From assembly GCF_003590335.1 (NCBI RefSeq), contig NZ_MIET01000025.1:52261-116260 (forward strand): a stretch of 64,000 nt of DNA, given 5' to 3'. Below, one piece after another: positions 56,720 to 64,000 of the stretch; the stretch's first letter is position 1; every line of letters starts with the position of its first letter. The DNA comes from Pseudoalteromonas sp. MSK9-3 (lineage in GTDB: Bacteria > Pseudomonadota > Gammaproteobacteria > Enterobacterales > Alteromonadaceae). The position numbers and the translations under genes are program-made. The notes under the pieces were generated by a model. It did not search any database and had not been told where the DNA came from. It was given only the letters and a program-made list of their open reading frames with translations.

Positions 56720-57637
56720 TTACAGTGGCGTTTTAATTAAGTAATTGAGTGCGCCTTTAATCGCTGCGACTTGGCCATCTATACATAGTTGAGGAGTGGC
56801 AACGGCGCTGTCTGGGTAAGCTTCAGTCGTTGACACAAAAGGCGCGTTAGTTACACCCATACATAGGCCGAGTTTGGTTCCGTCGTAGTTAATAACCCCA
56901 AATTGCTCAATTGGTACGCCAATTAATTTGCCTTGTTCATCTGCGGGTGCAATATGAGTAACTTTCGCAACTTCTTCAATAATGGCTTTTTGAAAATCGG
57001 CTTGCGGCTTCTGAGTATGCCCAACCAAATAAAAACCATCGGGAATATTCCAATTATGATTTACCACGCCATCTCTGGCTGCTAGTGCAGGCCTAAACTC
57101 AGAGTTATCTGTGTCTGTGGTTTCATGCAAGTCAATATGGCATAGTATATTTTCATCATATTGTGCTAAGTAGTTAGCGGCCATTTGAGACTCTTGAGCC
57201 GGACTTTCCTGATAAAAAGAACGGTTTGGGTCTACAGTATGAGGGTTCCAGCGGTTGATTGTTTCATATCCCCACGGGCTCAGGCAGGGAAGTACGAGCA
57301 AATTGAATGACTGACTGTAGTGCTGGCCAAACTTTTCGACAAATTCTAACGCACCATGTACACCACTGGTTTCATAGCCATGTACGCCACCGGTAACGAG
57401 TGCGACGGGCTTGGTAATATCCCAATTTGGCGATTTAATCGCGAACAAATCAAAGGTCCGTTCGTTGTAGTTAAGCGAACCATACTGTTCGACGGTAAAT
57501 GCTTTTTTCAATTCAGCTATTTTAGAAACTACATTGTCTTGGTAACTACGTTTAATCGATTGTGCTTGTAGCCAATGTTGTTTTTCTTGTGTAGCCCAAG
57601 GTGTGCCAACTGTGCCAATAGAATAAGGGTGTGACAT
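56720..57637 (-). CDS. M14-family zinc carboxypeptidase-like protein
   Basis: 305 aa, no signal peptide. The zinc site is TGGVHGYETSG (H86, E89) with a later His in CHIDLHETTD. LPCLSPWGYETINRWNPHTVDPNRSF carries the substrate-binding Asn-Arg seen in M14 enzymes. The catalytic Glu may lie in the C-terminal third. It could act on a peptide or acyl-amino acid. The substrate is unknown. Confidence 0.88.
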   Translation of the reverse strand: MSHPYSIGTVGTPWATQEKQHWLQAQSIKRSYQDNVVSKIAELKKAFTVEQYGSLNYNERTFDLFAIKSPNWDITKPVALVTGGVHGYETSGVHGALEFVEKFGQHYSQSFNLLVLPCLSPWGYETINRWNPHTVDPNRSFYQESPAQESQMAANYLAQYDENILCHIDLHETTDTDNSEFRPALAARDGVVNHNWNIPDGFYLVGHTQKPQADFQKAIIEEVAKVTHIAPADEQGKLIGVPIEQFGVINYDGTKLGLCMGVTNAPFVSTTEAYPDSAVATPQLCIDGQVAAIKGALNYLIKTPL

Positions 57638-57701
57638 AAGATGCCTCTTTTAAATTATTATTGTACGATCCTATTGGCTTTGTCGTAATGAGGCAAATAT
57701 T

Positions 57702-58112
57702 CTAGGCCAAATAACCAAGTTGCTTTAGTTTCAGCTTTTGGTCTTTAGCTGGTTTGAAGCCGACAAGATAAATTGTATTAAGTTCTGTAGATACTGTTGT
57801 CACTTTAACAGCGAGTTTTGTTTGTACTTTTACATTGGTAATAGTTTCCGCTGGAATATACTTTTGAGTACCAAATACATTGACATACGACAATCCATTA
57901 TTGCAAAAAAGAACATGCCTTTGACCTGTGATTGCAAGTGTAAAATTGATGGCTGCAATAACTATCACGATAAGTGCTAACGCCATTTGGCCTTTAAAAA
58001 GTACACTTAGTGAACCGCCTGAAAGGCTTAAGGATATGATATATATCGAAAAAGCAATAATACCAATAACACAGTAAAATGCGAAATTGACTTGTAACTT
58101 GAGTTCTTTCAT
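57702..58112 (-). CDS. Small membrane protein of unknown function
   Basis: 136 aa. Two membrane segments (~10-30 and ~42-63) are followed by a soluble tail (HVLFCNNGLSYVNVFGTQKYIPAETITNVKVQTKLAV), which looks like a bacterial PH-type beta domain. It lies 64 nt upstream of the M14 gene and may be co-transcribed with it. Confidence 0.65.
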   Translation of the reverse strand: MKELKLQVNFAFYCVIGIIAFSIYIISLSLSGGSLSVLFKGQMALALIVIVIAAINFTLAITGQRHVLFCNNGLSYVNVFGTQKYIPAETITNVKVQTKLAVKVTTVSTELNTIYLVGFKPAKDQKLKLKQLGYLA

Positions 58113-58650
58113 GAACTATTTCTTCCTATTTGAGTAAGGGGTGTATTGAGGCTGTGCAAGATATTGAAACAAAATGGATGAAATATGAAGTTAAGAAAAA
58201 ATAGTGAGTTTTTGGTGGTTGATTAATGTGCAGGCAGTTTTTTGTTCGGTGAAAAAAAGAAAGAACGCAAGCTTAAAGTATTGCCATGAGTAAACTGAAA
58301 TAATCCATAATCAGTACCTTTAATTGGTATTTTATGAATTGTAAATGGATACACATTCCTTTTTAGGATGTGCTTTTTATTGTAACTATTTTGAGTGTTT
58401 AAGGCGGTATTTTATAGCGTTGGTTTGCATAGTACACTTACATTAGCTTTGTAGTTTAATTTATTTTCAATTACTTATCAGTAACTTAATTTTAAATTGA
58501 CTTTTAAACACTAATGTTAAGTTTTAACTCTAAAGTTTTTTGCTGCGAGAGAGGAAAGAACTCACTGTATGAAATAATCAAACGTGACAACTGATTTTCT
58601 TTTCCATAAGGTAAGAAACTATCTGAGCAAAGTAGGCAAAAGGAAATCAA
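58113..58650. other. Intergenic region, AT-rich, with a terminator-like hairpin
   Basis: No protein gene. CACATTCCT and AGGATGTG with a TTT loop (58351-58380) is followed by a T-run. It is terminator-like but no rightward gene lies before it. AGAGGAAAG-type purine runs occur near 58550. Confidence 0.4.
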
Positions 58651-59043
58651 ATGAAATTTGAACAATTATTAAATCACTTTGATAGTGGCATTTGTGTTGA
58701 GCAATTACAAAAAGAGTCACTATTAGATTTAGCCTTACTCTTTGTAGGCGTAGATGGCATTATTTCAGATTCAGAGCTAGCTGTTGTTAAAAAGTGGGCT
58801 GACGCCTTAAGTTGGAATTCAGCGGTAAAGCTCGATGATTATATTTGTGATATGACAGGAAAGTGTGTGTTGGCAGTAAAAAACGATGAGATAGAAGCAT
58901 TTATCCAGCATAGGATGAAACATATTGTTGACCAGCCTATGCGTGAATTTGCAGTAAAGTTAGCGCACAAAGTTATCTCTGCAGATGGCAAAATAGACAG
59001 CAATGAGTTAGCTGCTATGTCTGTGCTCGAAGAGCAAGTATAG
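58651..59043 (+). CDS. TerB-like domain protein
   Basis: 130 aa, all-helical. Two DG repeats typical of TerB-like proteins: LLFVGVDGIISDSELAVVKKWAD, and LAHKVISADGKIDSNELAAMSVLEEQV. These Asp residues could bind a metal. Tellurite-resistance relatives are usually fused or clustered, but this gene stands alone. AAAGGAAATCAA precedes the ATG. Confidence 0.85.
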   Translation: MKFEQLLNHFDSGICVEQLQKESLLDLALLFVGVDGIISDSELAVVKKWADALSWNSAVKLDDYICDMTGKCVLAVKNDEIEAFIQHRMKHIVDQPMREFAVKLAHKVISADGKIDSNELAAMSVLEEQV

Positions 59044-59106
59044 GTTTATTTTGCTAACTTATACTCGGGTGTGCCTAAGTGGGTATAGTGATCCAATTAC
59101 ATCGTA

Positions 59107-59421
59107 TTAGGTATAAAAAACGGCAAGCCAAATTGTTGGTTGGTTGACTGCGGTATACGTTACTTTATGTTTGGTATGGGCGGTTATGTTTAAATAATCC
59201 CCTTTATTAAGCGTTGTACTTGTGCCGTCTTCAAATTCAATGGTACCAGAGCCTTCTAGTACCATAACCCACTCATGTTCATCTTGATCATACCAACCGG
59301 TATCGGGTGATATTTGACCAAATGAGACAATGCGTTCAATACGCGTTTGCTTTGTGCTAATAAGCGACTCAAAGTGTTCTTGTGTTGTATCTTGAGGGAG
59401 TTGGGATAAAAAGTTATGCAT
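59107..59421 (-). CDS. Cupin-domain protein
   Basis: 104 aa. A single cupin: WYDQDEHEWVMVLEGSGTIEFEDG (motif 1, with His and Glu) and GDYLNITAHTKHKVTYT (motif 2, with His). It is probably a metal-binding beta-barrel of unknown substrate. Confidence 0.88.
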   Translation of the reverse strand: MHNFLSQLPQDTTQEHFESLISTKQTRIERIVSFGQISPDTGWYDQDEHEWVMVLEGSGTIEFEDGTSTTLNKGDYLNITAHTKHKVTYTAVNQPTIWLAVFYT

Positions 59422-59615
59422 GGCTAAGCTAAGTAGTAATATTATGATAATTTAAGGTATCAGTCACTGGCTATGCCAAGCAAGTATTAATAATTGCGTT
59501 TATTAAAGGGCTGCGGATATCAGTCAGAATGTGCTAGATTTAAAGCATAGTTTAATTTACCTTGAGCAGGGTGCTAGAGGTTTGATACTATGATGGCAGA
59601 CTAATTGGGGGCACT

Positions 59616-59792
59616 ATGAATCATGTAAATGAAAATAACGTTATTACGAGTCGGTTTGTACGGGTAAATGGCGTTATGAAAAAAGTACAAGTAAATGGTG
59701 CTGATCATGCGTTTGAAGCTGCGCTAAAAGTAAGGAACGGGCGTAAAAAGCAAATAGAGCAGGAGCTTTTAGTACATGGTCTCGCAGGCTAA
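59616..59792 (+). CDS. Small unrecognised protein, coupled to the next gene
   Basis: 58 aa, basic. GGGGG lies about 5 nt before the ATG. Contains FVRVNGVMKKVQVNGADHAFEAAL, then a Lys/Arg-rich helix. There is no signal peptide and no Gly-Gly leader. The 3' end overlaps the next gene by 17 nt, which suggests translational coupling. Confidence 0.55.
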   Translation: MNHVNENNVITSRFVRVNGVMKKVQVNGADHAFEAALKVRNGRKKQIEQELLVHGLAG

Positions 59793-60384
59793 TACCACCT
59801 CCCACCCACATTACAATCCAATTTTTGAAAGGTTAGTTATAGACTCCAGTGAAGACTCTAAATATAGACTCATTGGTATGCTTGCCTACGCAGACTACAA
59901 ATTAGAAAAATATCAGTGGAAAGAACAGTATCGCCAAGTTCATGGTGACAGCAGTGTGCCGCCCGAAGTCGTTGCAAACTTTTTATTAAATTACCACGAT
60001 GCAAAATTAAAAAAGCTACTGAGCGATGCTGAAGCAACCTTTTTGTCATTTGCAGAACATTATGCAGAACAGCGTATTGATGATTTGTATGATGAATTAA
60101 AGGATGATGCCGTCGCAAAAACCGTTAAAAGTGAAAGTGAAGCAATTCAACATACCATTGGACTTAACAGCGATAGCTGGGGTAGTGCAATATTAAAAGG
60201 TGCCCTCGGCTCGGCGTTGTTTGCAGTAATGATTTTTGTATTCTCAGTGTTGTTCTCTGTCGCGAAGCCAAGCTCCAACTACGGTAAATTAATACAGTTT
60301 ATTATTGGCGGTGAAGAGTACGTGATTTTGCCTATGAATGACTGTCGACTGGTTGATTCTAAAAAAACGTGCCCTGAAAATTAG
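59776..60384 (+). CDS. Unrecognised protein with one membrane segment
   Basis: 202 aa. A soluble, charged N-terminal ~135 residues (with a helix-rich YADYKLEKYQWKEQYRQVHG) are followed by one membrane helix (~residues 145-165, GALGSALFAVMIFVFSVLFS). The short tail ends with two Cys. AGGAG precedes the ATG by about 11 nt. I do not recognise the family. Confidence 0.7.
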   Translation: MVSQANTTSHPHYNPIFERLVIDSSEDSKYRLIGMLAYADYKLEKYQWKEQYRQVHGDSSVPPEVVANFLLNYHDAKLKKLLSDAEATFLSFAEHYAEQRIDDLYDELKDDAVAKTVKSESEAIQHTIGLNSDSWGSAILKGALGSALFAVMIFVFSVLFSVAKPSSNYGKLIQFIIGGEEYVILPMNDCRLVDSKKTCPEN

Positions 60385-60451
60385 TATAAATAAAGCGGTA
60401 TGAAGATAGTACAGCATAATCACATATGCTGTACGTAGGCTTTAATGTTTA

Positions 60452-60610
60452 TTAACACTCACATGCCCAAAATGGTCCACCGGTTTGAGACACTGGAGGT
60501 CTACATGCACGACGGCTGGCGCCACCAGCAATTTGTGGTGTAGCATCATTTGGTAGACTATTTTTTGTTGATAAGTTCTTTAGAGGTGCTTTTTTTAAAT
60601 TAAGTTTCAT
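60452..60610 (-). CDS. Small precursor-like peptide with a Gly-Gly leader and Cys-containing core (family member 3)
   Basis: 52 aa, with AAGGA 7 nt before the ATG. The leader starts MKLNLKKAPLKNLSTKNSLP and ends ATPQIAGG (Gly29-Gly30). Each landmark matches the leaders at 17627 and 25519. The 22-residue core, from A31, has Cys at 36, 50 and 52, Pro-Pro, and a tail PFWACEC. The two Cys at the end resemble member 1 (CTCPTR). It lies 434 nt from another leader-peptide gene on the opposite strand (61045). Confidence 0.75.
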   Translation of the reverse strand: MKLNLKKAPLKNLSTKNSLPNDATPQIAGGASRRACRPPVSQTGGPFWACEC

Positions 60611-61044
60611 ATCATTTCCTTGAAAAATTTATTTATATTTTTTATTTCACATAGCTGTAACATTCAGCAGCTGCACCATTATTAACAGTTTAAAACCCAC
60701 TATTCAAGACATTTTAAAAAATAAGAATGTTGCTAAGAGAGAGTGACTTGTTTGTGCTCCCTTGAGTATGGGGTGTATATATTGAGCTGCTTTTAAACGA
60801 CGTGCATATTGCATTTCACGTGAAGAGTGATTCACTAACGCTGTAAAATAAACTTTCAAATCTTGAAATAGAGAGATCCCTATGGGTCATTCTCATTGAA
60901 GAAGCATCGATAAAAATAAGACTTATAACTATCATTATAAAAACAATTATTTTGGTGGAAGAATGATTGTCGTAAAATCTTTATTGTATTTGTATATTTT
61001 TTTAATTAGCATCATAGTCCCAAAAATAAACTAAGGATTAGATT
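60611..61044. other. Intergenic region between two peptide genes
   Basis: Divergent promoter region, AT-rich. No protein gene I would support. A 24-codon hydrophobic frame at 60963 has a poorly spaced ribosome-binding site. Exact promoter boxes were not identified. Confidence 0.45.
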
Positions 61045-61179
61045 ATGAAAAAGCTCGTTCATTTAACTGAAAGTCAGCTTATACAAGTAACCGGTGGGAG
61101 TGATTTAGGTATTGGATCAAAGCTTAAGCAGCTAATCACGATACAAGCGGTAGCCAAAAAACGTCCTAAACGTCACTAA
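61045..61179 (+). CDS. Bacteriocin-like precursor peptide with a class II double-glycine leader
   Basis: 44 aa, with TAAGGA 7 nt before the ATG. The leader MKKLVHLTESQLIQVTGG (18 residues) is a textbook double-glycine leader: ELxxV-type spacing with L/I at -4 and Gly-Gly at the cleavage point. The 26-residue core (SDLGIGSKLKQLITIQAVAK plus KRPKRH) is cationic, amphipathic and Cys-free. This would suit an unmodified antimicrobial or signalling peptide. No immunity protein or C39 transporter is seen. Confidence 0.7.
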   Translation: MKKLVHLTESQLIQVTGGSDLGIGSKLKQLITIQAVAKKRPKRH

Positions 61180-61369
61180 TAAATATCAGATGCGACTGAG
61201 ATATGGTGAGTATGAAAGCATATCTCATATACGCTTTTTCAATTTCATTATTTAGCTCTGTTCTAACCAGATACACACCGCAGCCTGTTTCGATAAGAAC
61301 CTCTGATACGTAAATATCTATTTTTTGATCTACTATCGAACTGTATTGTACAGTGGTAGCTGCTTCCAT
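61166..61369 (-). CDS. Possible small protein, low support
   Basis: 67 aa, with a sensible composition (VSEVLIETGCGVYLVRTELN). No ribosome-binding site is visible and it overlaps the end of the bacteriocin-like gene by 14 nt. It could be an immunity or cognate protein, or a chance frame. Confidence 0.3.
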   Translation of the reverse strand: MEAATTVQYSSIVDQKIDIYVSEVLIETGCGVYLVRTELNNEIEKAYMRYAFILTISQSHLIFISDV

Positions 61370-61549
61370 TGAATTATTTCTATAATAGGTGTGAGGTTAG
61401 CATATGTATATTAGAGCGTGGTGTTGTCAAATTAGATAGCAAAGTTGTAACAGGTTGCGAAAATAAAGGATAAAGGATAAAAAAACAGAGTTTACTACAA
61501 TATATTTAGAAGAAAAGTTTTATACGATAAAGAATAGTTGGGAAAAGAT

Positions 61550-61626
61550 TGGTCGGTATGGCAGGATTTGAACCTGCGACCCCTGACACCCCATGACAGT
61601 GCGCTACCAAGCTGCGCCACATACCG
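61550..61626 (-). tRNA. tRNA-Pro (anticodon GGG)
   Basis: 77 nt with encoded CCA. The acceptor stem is CGGTATG with CATACCG. D-arm GGCGCAGCTTGGTAGCGC. The anticodon loop ATGGGGT carries GGG. T-arm CAGGTTCAAATCCTG. It closely follows the E. coli proL pattern. Confidence 0.95.
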
Positions 61627-61703
61627 ACTTGCGTTTTACTATACTTATAAAAATTTAAAAGGCAATAAGTAACTGGTTTGTTTGAACATTAATTGAGCGT
61701 AAA

Positions 61704-61738
61704 ATGAGTAATTGCCCATGAAGTAGGCAATTACTCAT
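61704..61738 (-). terminator. Terminator of the symporter gene
   Basis: ATGAGTAATTGCC and GGCAATTACTCAT, a 13-bp perfect stem just after the stop on the minus strand. Confidence 0.75.
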
Positions 61739-61745
61739 GTTGGTT

Positions 61746-63164
61746 TTACTTTTTCCAAATACCCTGAGGTAAGGTTTTTTTCATTTCTGGATGATTGTCT
61801 GGATTAAAAACAGGGGTTACTCCGGATTTTAACTGGCTGCAATAGTCTTTATATAACCAAATCACAAATCCAGAGAGCATAAATAACGCTGCAACGTTCA
61901 CGATAGCCATCATACCCATTGAGATGTCAGCCATTGTCCAAATTAAGCCAAGTTCACCTACCGCACCAAACATTACCATACCTAAAACACAGGCTCTGAA
62001 AATCAACATACTGTGCTTATATTTGGTGTTTAAAAACATTAAGTTGGTTTCAGCGTAAGAATAGTTAGCAACAATTGAAGTAAACGCAAAGAACAAAATC
62101 GCGATAGCAATAAAAATTGCGCCCCATTCACCCACATGTTGCACCAAAGCTGCTTGAGTCAAAGCAATCCCAGTTACTCCTGAGTTTGGAACTAGCTGGT
62201 TTGACAGTAAAATAAGGGCTGCGGTAGCTGAACAGATAATAATGGTATCAACAAACACTCCAAGCATTTGTACATAACCTTGAGAGGCAGGGTGGTTTGG
62301 ATTTGGTGAGGCGGTTGCGGCTGCATTGGCTGCACTACCCATACCAGCTTCATTTGAGAATAGCCCACGTTTGATCCCCTGGATCATGGCTTGCATCACT
62401 GCATAACCAATGGCACCAGCACCGGCTTGTTCAAACCCAAGTGCACTATATATGATCTGCTTAAATACAGCAGGTAATAAGTCATAGTTAATAAAGCAAA
62501 CATAAAGTGCAACAAGTAAGTAAGCCAACGCCATTAATGGCACAACAAGTTCGGCGAAACGCGAGATAGTTTTTAAGCCACCGAAAATGATAAAGGCAGA
62601 GCCAATAACTAACAGTACACCAACTATATGCTTAGGTATGTCGAATGCGACTTCAAATGCTGCGGCAATTGAATTTGCTTGTACCGCATTAAAGACTAAA
62701 CCAAAAGCTAAGATTAAACACAAAGAGAAAAGAATGCCCATCCATCGTTTGCCTAAACCATATTCCATATAATAAGCAGGGCCACCTCGAAAGTTACCAT
62801 CGTTGTCTTTTGTTTTATATAGTTGTGCGAGTGTGCTTTCTGCAAAGCTGGTGGCCATACCGATTAATGCTATTAGCCACATCCAGAAAATGGCACCCGC
62901 GCCACCTAGATAGAGCGCTACAGCGACACCCGCCATATTACCTGTACCCACGCGAGCGGCTAATGAGGTACAAAACGCCTGAAAAGAGGAAATTCCTTCA
63001 CCAGCTCCCGTACGGCTATTCGCCATGACTTTAACCATATAAGGAAATTGACGAAACTGGATAAAACCCAAACGAAAGGTAAAGAACAAACCTGCTGCTA
63101 TTAATAGGTATATAAGTACATGACCCCAAAGCAACCCACTAACAAAGTTTAATACATCAGCCAT
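61746..63164 (-). CDS. Sodium:alanine/glycine symporter (AGCS family)
   Basis: 472 aa integral membrane protein with about ten hydrophobic segments. Family landmarks: FQAFCTSLAARVGTGNMAGVAVAL, GGPAYYMEYGLGKRWMG, and GIKRGLFSNEAGMGSAANAAATA. It imports alanine or glycine with Na+. It is transcribed away from the rRNA operon. Confidence 0.96.
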   Translation of the reverse strand: MADVLNFVSGLLWGHVLIYLLIAAGLFFTFRLGFIQFRQFPYMVKVMANSRTGAGEGISSFQAFCTSLAARVGTGNMAGVAVALYLGGAGAIFWMWLIALIGMATSFAESTLAQLYKTKDNDGNFRGGPAYYMEYGLGKRWMGILFSLCLILAFGLVFNAVQANSIAAAFEVAFDIPKHIVGVLLVIGSAFIIFGGLKTISRFAELVVPLMALAYLLVALYVCFINYDLLPAVFKQIIYSALGFEQAGAGAIGYAVMQAMIQGIKRGLFSNEAGMGSAANAAATASPNPNHPASQGYVQMLGVFVDTIIICSATAALILLSNQLVPNSGVTGIALTQAALVQHVGEWGAIFIAIAILFFAFTSIVANYSYAETNLMFLNTKYKHSMLIFRACVLGMVMFGAVGELGLIWTMADISMGMMAIVNVAALFMLSGFVIWLYKDYCSQLKSGVTPVFNPDNHPEMKKTLPQGIWKK

Positions 63165-63358
63165 AAAACAAAGCCTACTTTTATATGAACGAATAAATCA
63201 GGGGGCGTAATCTAGCACATTCTTCAGTTAAAGTCGTATCAAGCGAGGTCAAACCTCAAGTTATACACAGGTTTTTGTGGGTAACTTGTGAGTTTTTGGT
63301 GTGTATATCTGTATGTTTCTAAAGTTGAAAAATAATGATGATTTTCATTAAAAAAGGC

Positions 63359-63386
63359 TTGATCAAAAAAAGGATCGCCCTATAAT
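63359..63386 (+). promoter_or_regulatory. rRNA promoter 1
   Basis: TTGATC, 16-nt spacer, perfect TATAAT (63381-63386), then a G/C-rich discriminator GCGACCCC, typical of growth-rate-controlled rRNA promoters. Confidence 0.75.
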
Positions 63387-63495
63387 GCGACCCCACTGAC
63401 ACGGAGCGCTACGCTAACTTTGCAAAGCAAAACGAGTCAGCGTCAAGTAAAACTTAGTTTGGCTTTTCACTTAAGAAAACGTTTTAAATTAAGTG

Positions 63496-63523
63496 TTGAC
63501 AAAAAAATAGGAAAGCGTAACAT
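63496..63523 (+). promoter_or_regulatory. rRNA promoter 2
   Basis: TTGACA (63496-63501), 16-nt spacer, TAACAT (63518-63523). Confidence 0.65.
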
Positions 63524-63582
63524 GCGCAGCCCTATCGAGATAAAGCAAAGCGCTTAATCATCGCCCTGTTTTAAACAGGAAC

Positions 63583-63594
63583 TGTTCTTTAAAA
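63583..63594 (+). promoter_or_regulatory. boxA-like rRNA antitermination site
   Basis: TGTTCTTTAAAA in the leader, close to the E. coli boxA TGCTCTTTAACA, which recruits Nus factors. Confidence 0.6.
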
Positions 63595-63826
63595 ATATGA
63601 AGCAATCATCTGTGTGGGCACTCGTACAGATTGAGTTCTAACAGCGAACCTTCTTTCTTAGATTGAAGTGACGCAAAAAAATTAGAGTCTCAATTGATTT
63701 TCTCTTAGGAGAAACTGAGTGACCAACAGCAATAAATTTATTTATTGCAGCACAGTCAATTCGATTTCGAAAGAAATCAAAATCAGAATTCAATGAGCAC
63801 GAAACTTCGGTTTCAACAAAACTTTT

Positions 63827-64000
63827 AATTGAAGAGTTTGATCATGGCTCAGATTGAACGCTGGCGGCAGGCCTAACACATGCAAGTCGAGCGGTAACAG
63901 AGATAGCTTGCTATCTGCTGACGAGCGGCGGACGGGTGAGTAATGCTTGGGAATATGCCTTTTGGTGGGGGACAACAGTTGGAAACGACTGCTAATACCG
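63827..64000 (+). rRNA. rrs: 16S ribosomal RNA, 5' part
   Basis: Begins AATTGAAGAGTTTGATCATG and continues with the conserved GAACGCTGGCGGCAGGCCTA. Variable region V1 and the stretch TAATGCTTGGGAATATGCC match Pseudoalteromonas-type 16S. It runs off the right edge. Confidence 0.97.

Larger units (their letters stand above)
63165..63826. other. rRNA operon leader region
   Basis: Gene-free. It carries at least two promoters for the rRNA operon and a boxA-like antitermination site, described separately. Confidence 0.75.

Noticed and set aside
60963..61034. 24-codon hydrophobic frame upstream of the bacteriocin-like gene
   Set aside because: The purine-rich tract sits only 1-2 nt from the ATG, too close for a ribosome-binding site. 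Composition reflects AT-rich DNA.
63790..63975. Leftward frame over the 16S start
   Set aside because: It lies across the rRNA gene and leader and is not a protein gene.

Overview
The window comes from a marine gammaproteobacterium, most likely Pseudoalteromonas or a close relative. The partial 16S rRNA at the right edge has a Pseudoalteromonas-like 5' end. The housekeeping blocks are typical of the group: ybaB, purMN, cmoAB, aspS, ruvCAB, tolQRAB-pal-cpoB, nadA and recCBD.

Layout. 1-408: ybaB, but its usual partner recR does not follow. 409-15985: an AT-rich accessory island. Its left edge holds the last ~63 codons of a tyrosine recombinase, cut off by an IS3-family element (about 728-2349) whose transposase has lost its catalytic glutamate. 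Its right edge is a second IS3-family element (14754-15985) with a nonsense mutation in orfB. Between them lies a compact defence-type locus (2659-14590) built around DrmA (helicase) and DrmB (DUF1998), the two core proteins of DISARM anti-phage systems, with a convergent cytosine-C5 methyltransferase. No phospholipase-D protein DrmC is present. The locus instead carries a NERD nuclease/SF1 helicase fusion, a STAS-GHKL ATPase, and two unrecognised proteins that could be a split DrmE. This DISARM-like variant is the best candidate here for an undescribed system.

16150-26641: a lipoprotein, a class II glutamine amidotransferase, the purM-purN-DUF3108 block, cmoA-cmoB, and several small metabolic or hypothetical genes. 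26825-38139: core genes aspS, ruvCAB, tol-pal and nadA, with a tRNA-Ser. The tRNA cluster expected between cpoB and nadA is reduced to a 21-nt tRNA-Lys fragment. 38382-43434: a TetR regulator with two visible operators facing an Old Yellow Enzyme gene, then an EIIC-EAL protein and a GGDEF protein that probably degrade and make cyclic di-GMP. 43543-52233: recC-recB-recD. 52429-52691: a MITE-like element that supplies the stop codon of an M20 amidohydrolase. 53974-61179: mostly small or hypothetical genes. 61550-64000: tRNA-Pro, an AGCS symporter, then rRNA promoters and the start of 16S rRNA.

A second theme is a set of very short genes for peptides with double-glycine leaders. Three (17627, 25519 and 60452) share a Lys/Asn-rich leader ending in Gly-Gly and have Cys-containing cores. 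A fourth (61045) has a classic bacteriocin-type leader and a cationic core. No processing enzyme or exporter is visible in the window.

All assignments come from reading motifs and context by eye. No database search was run.
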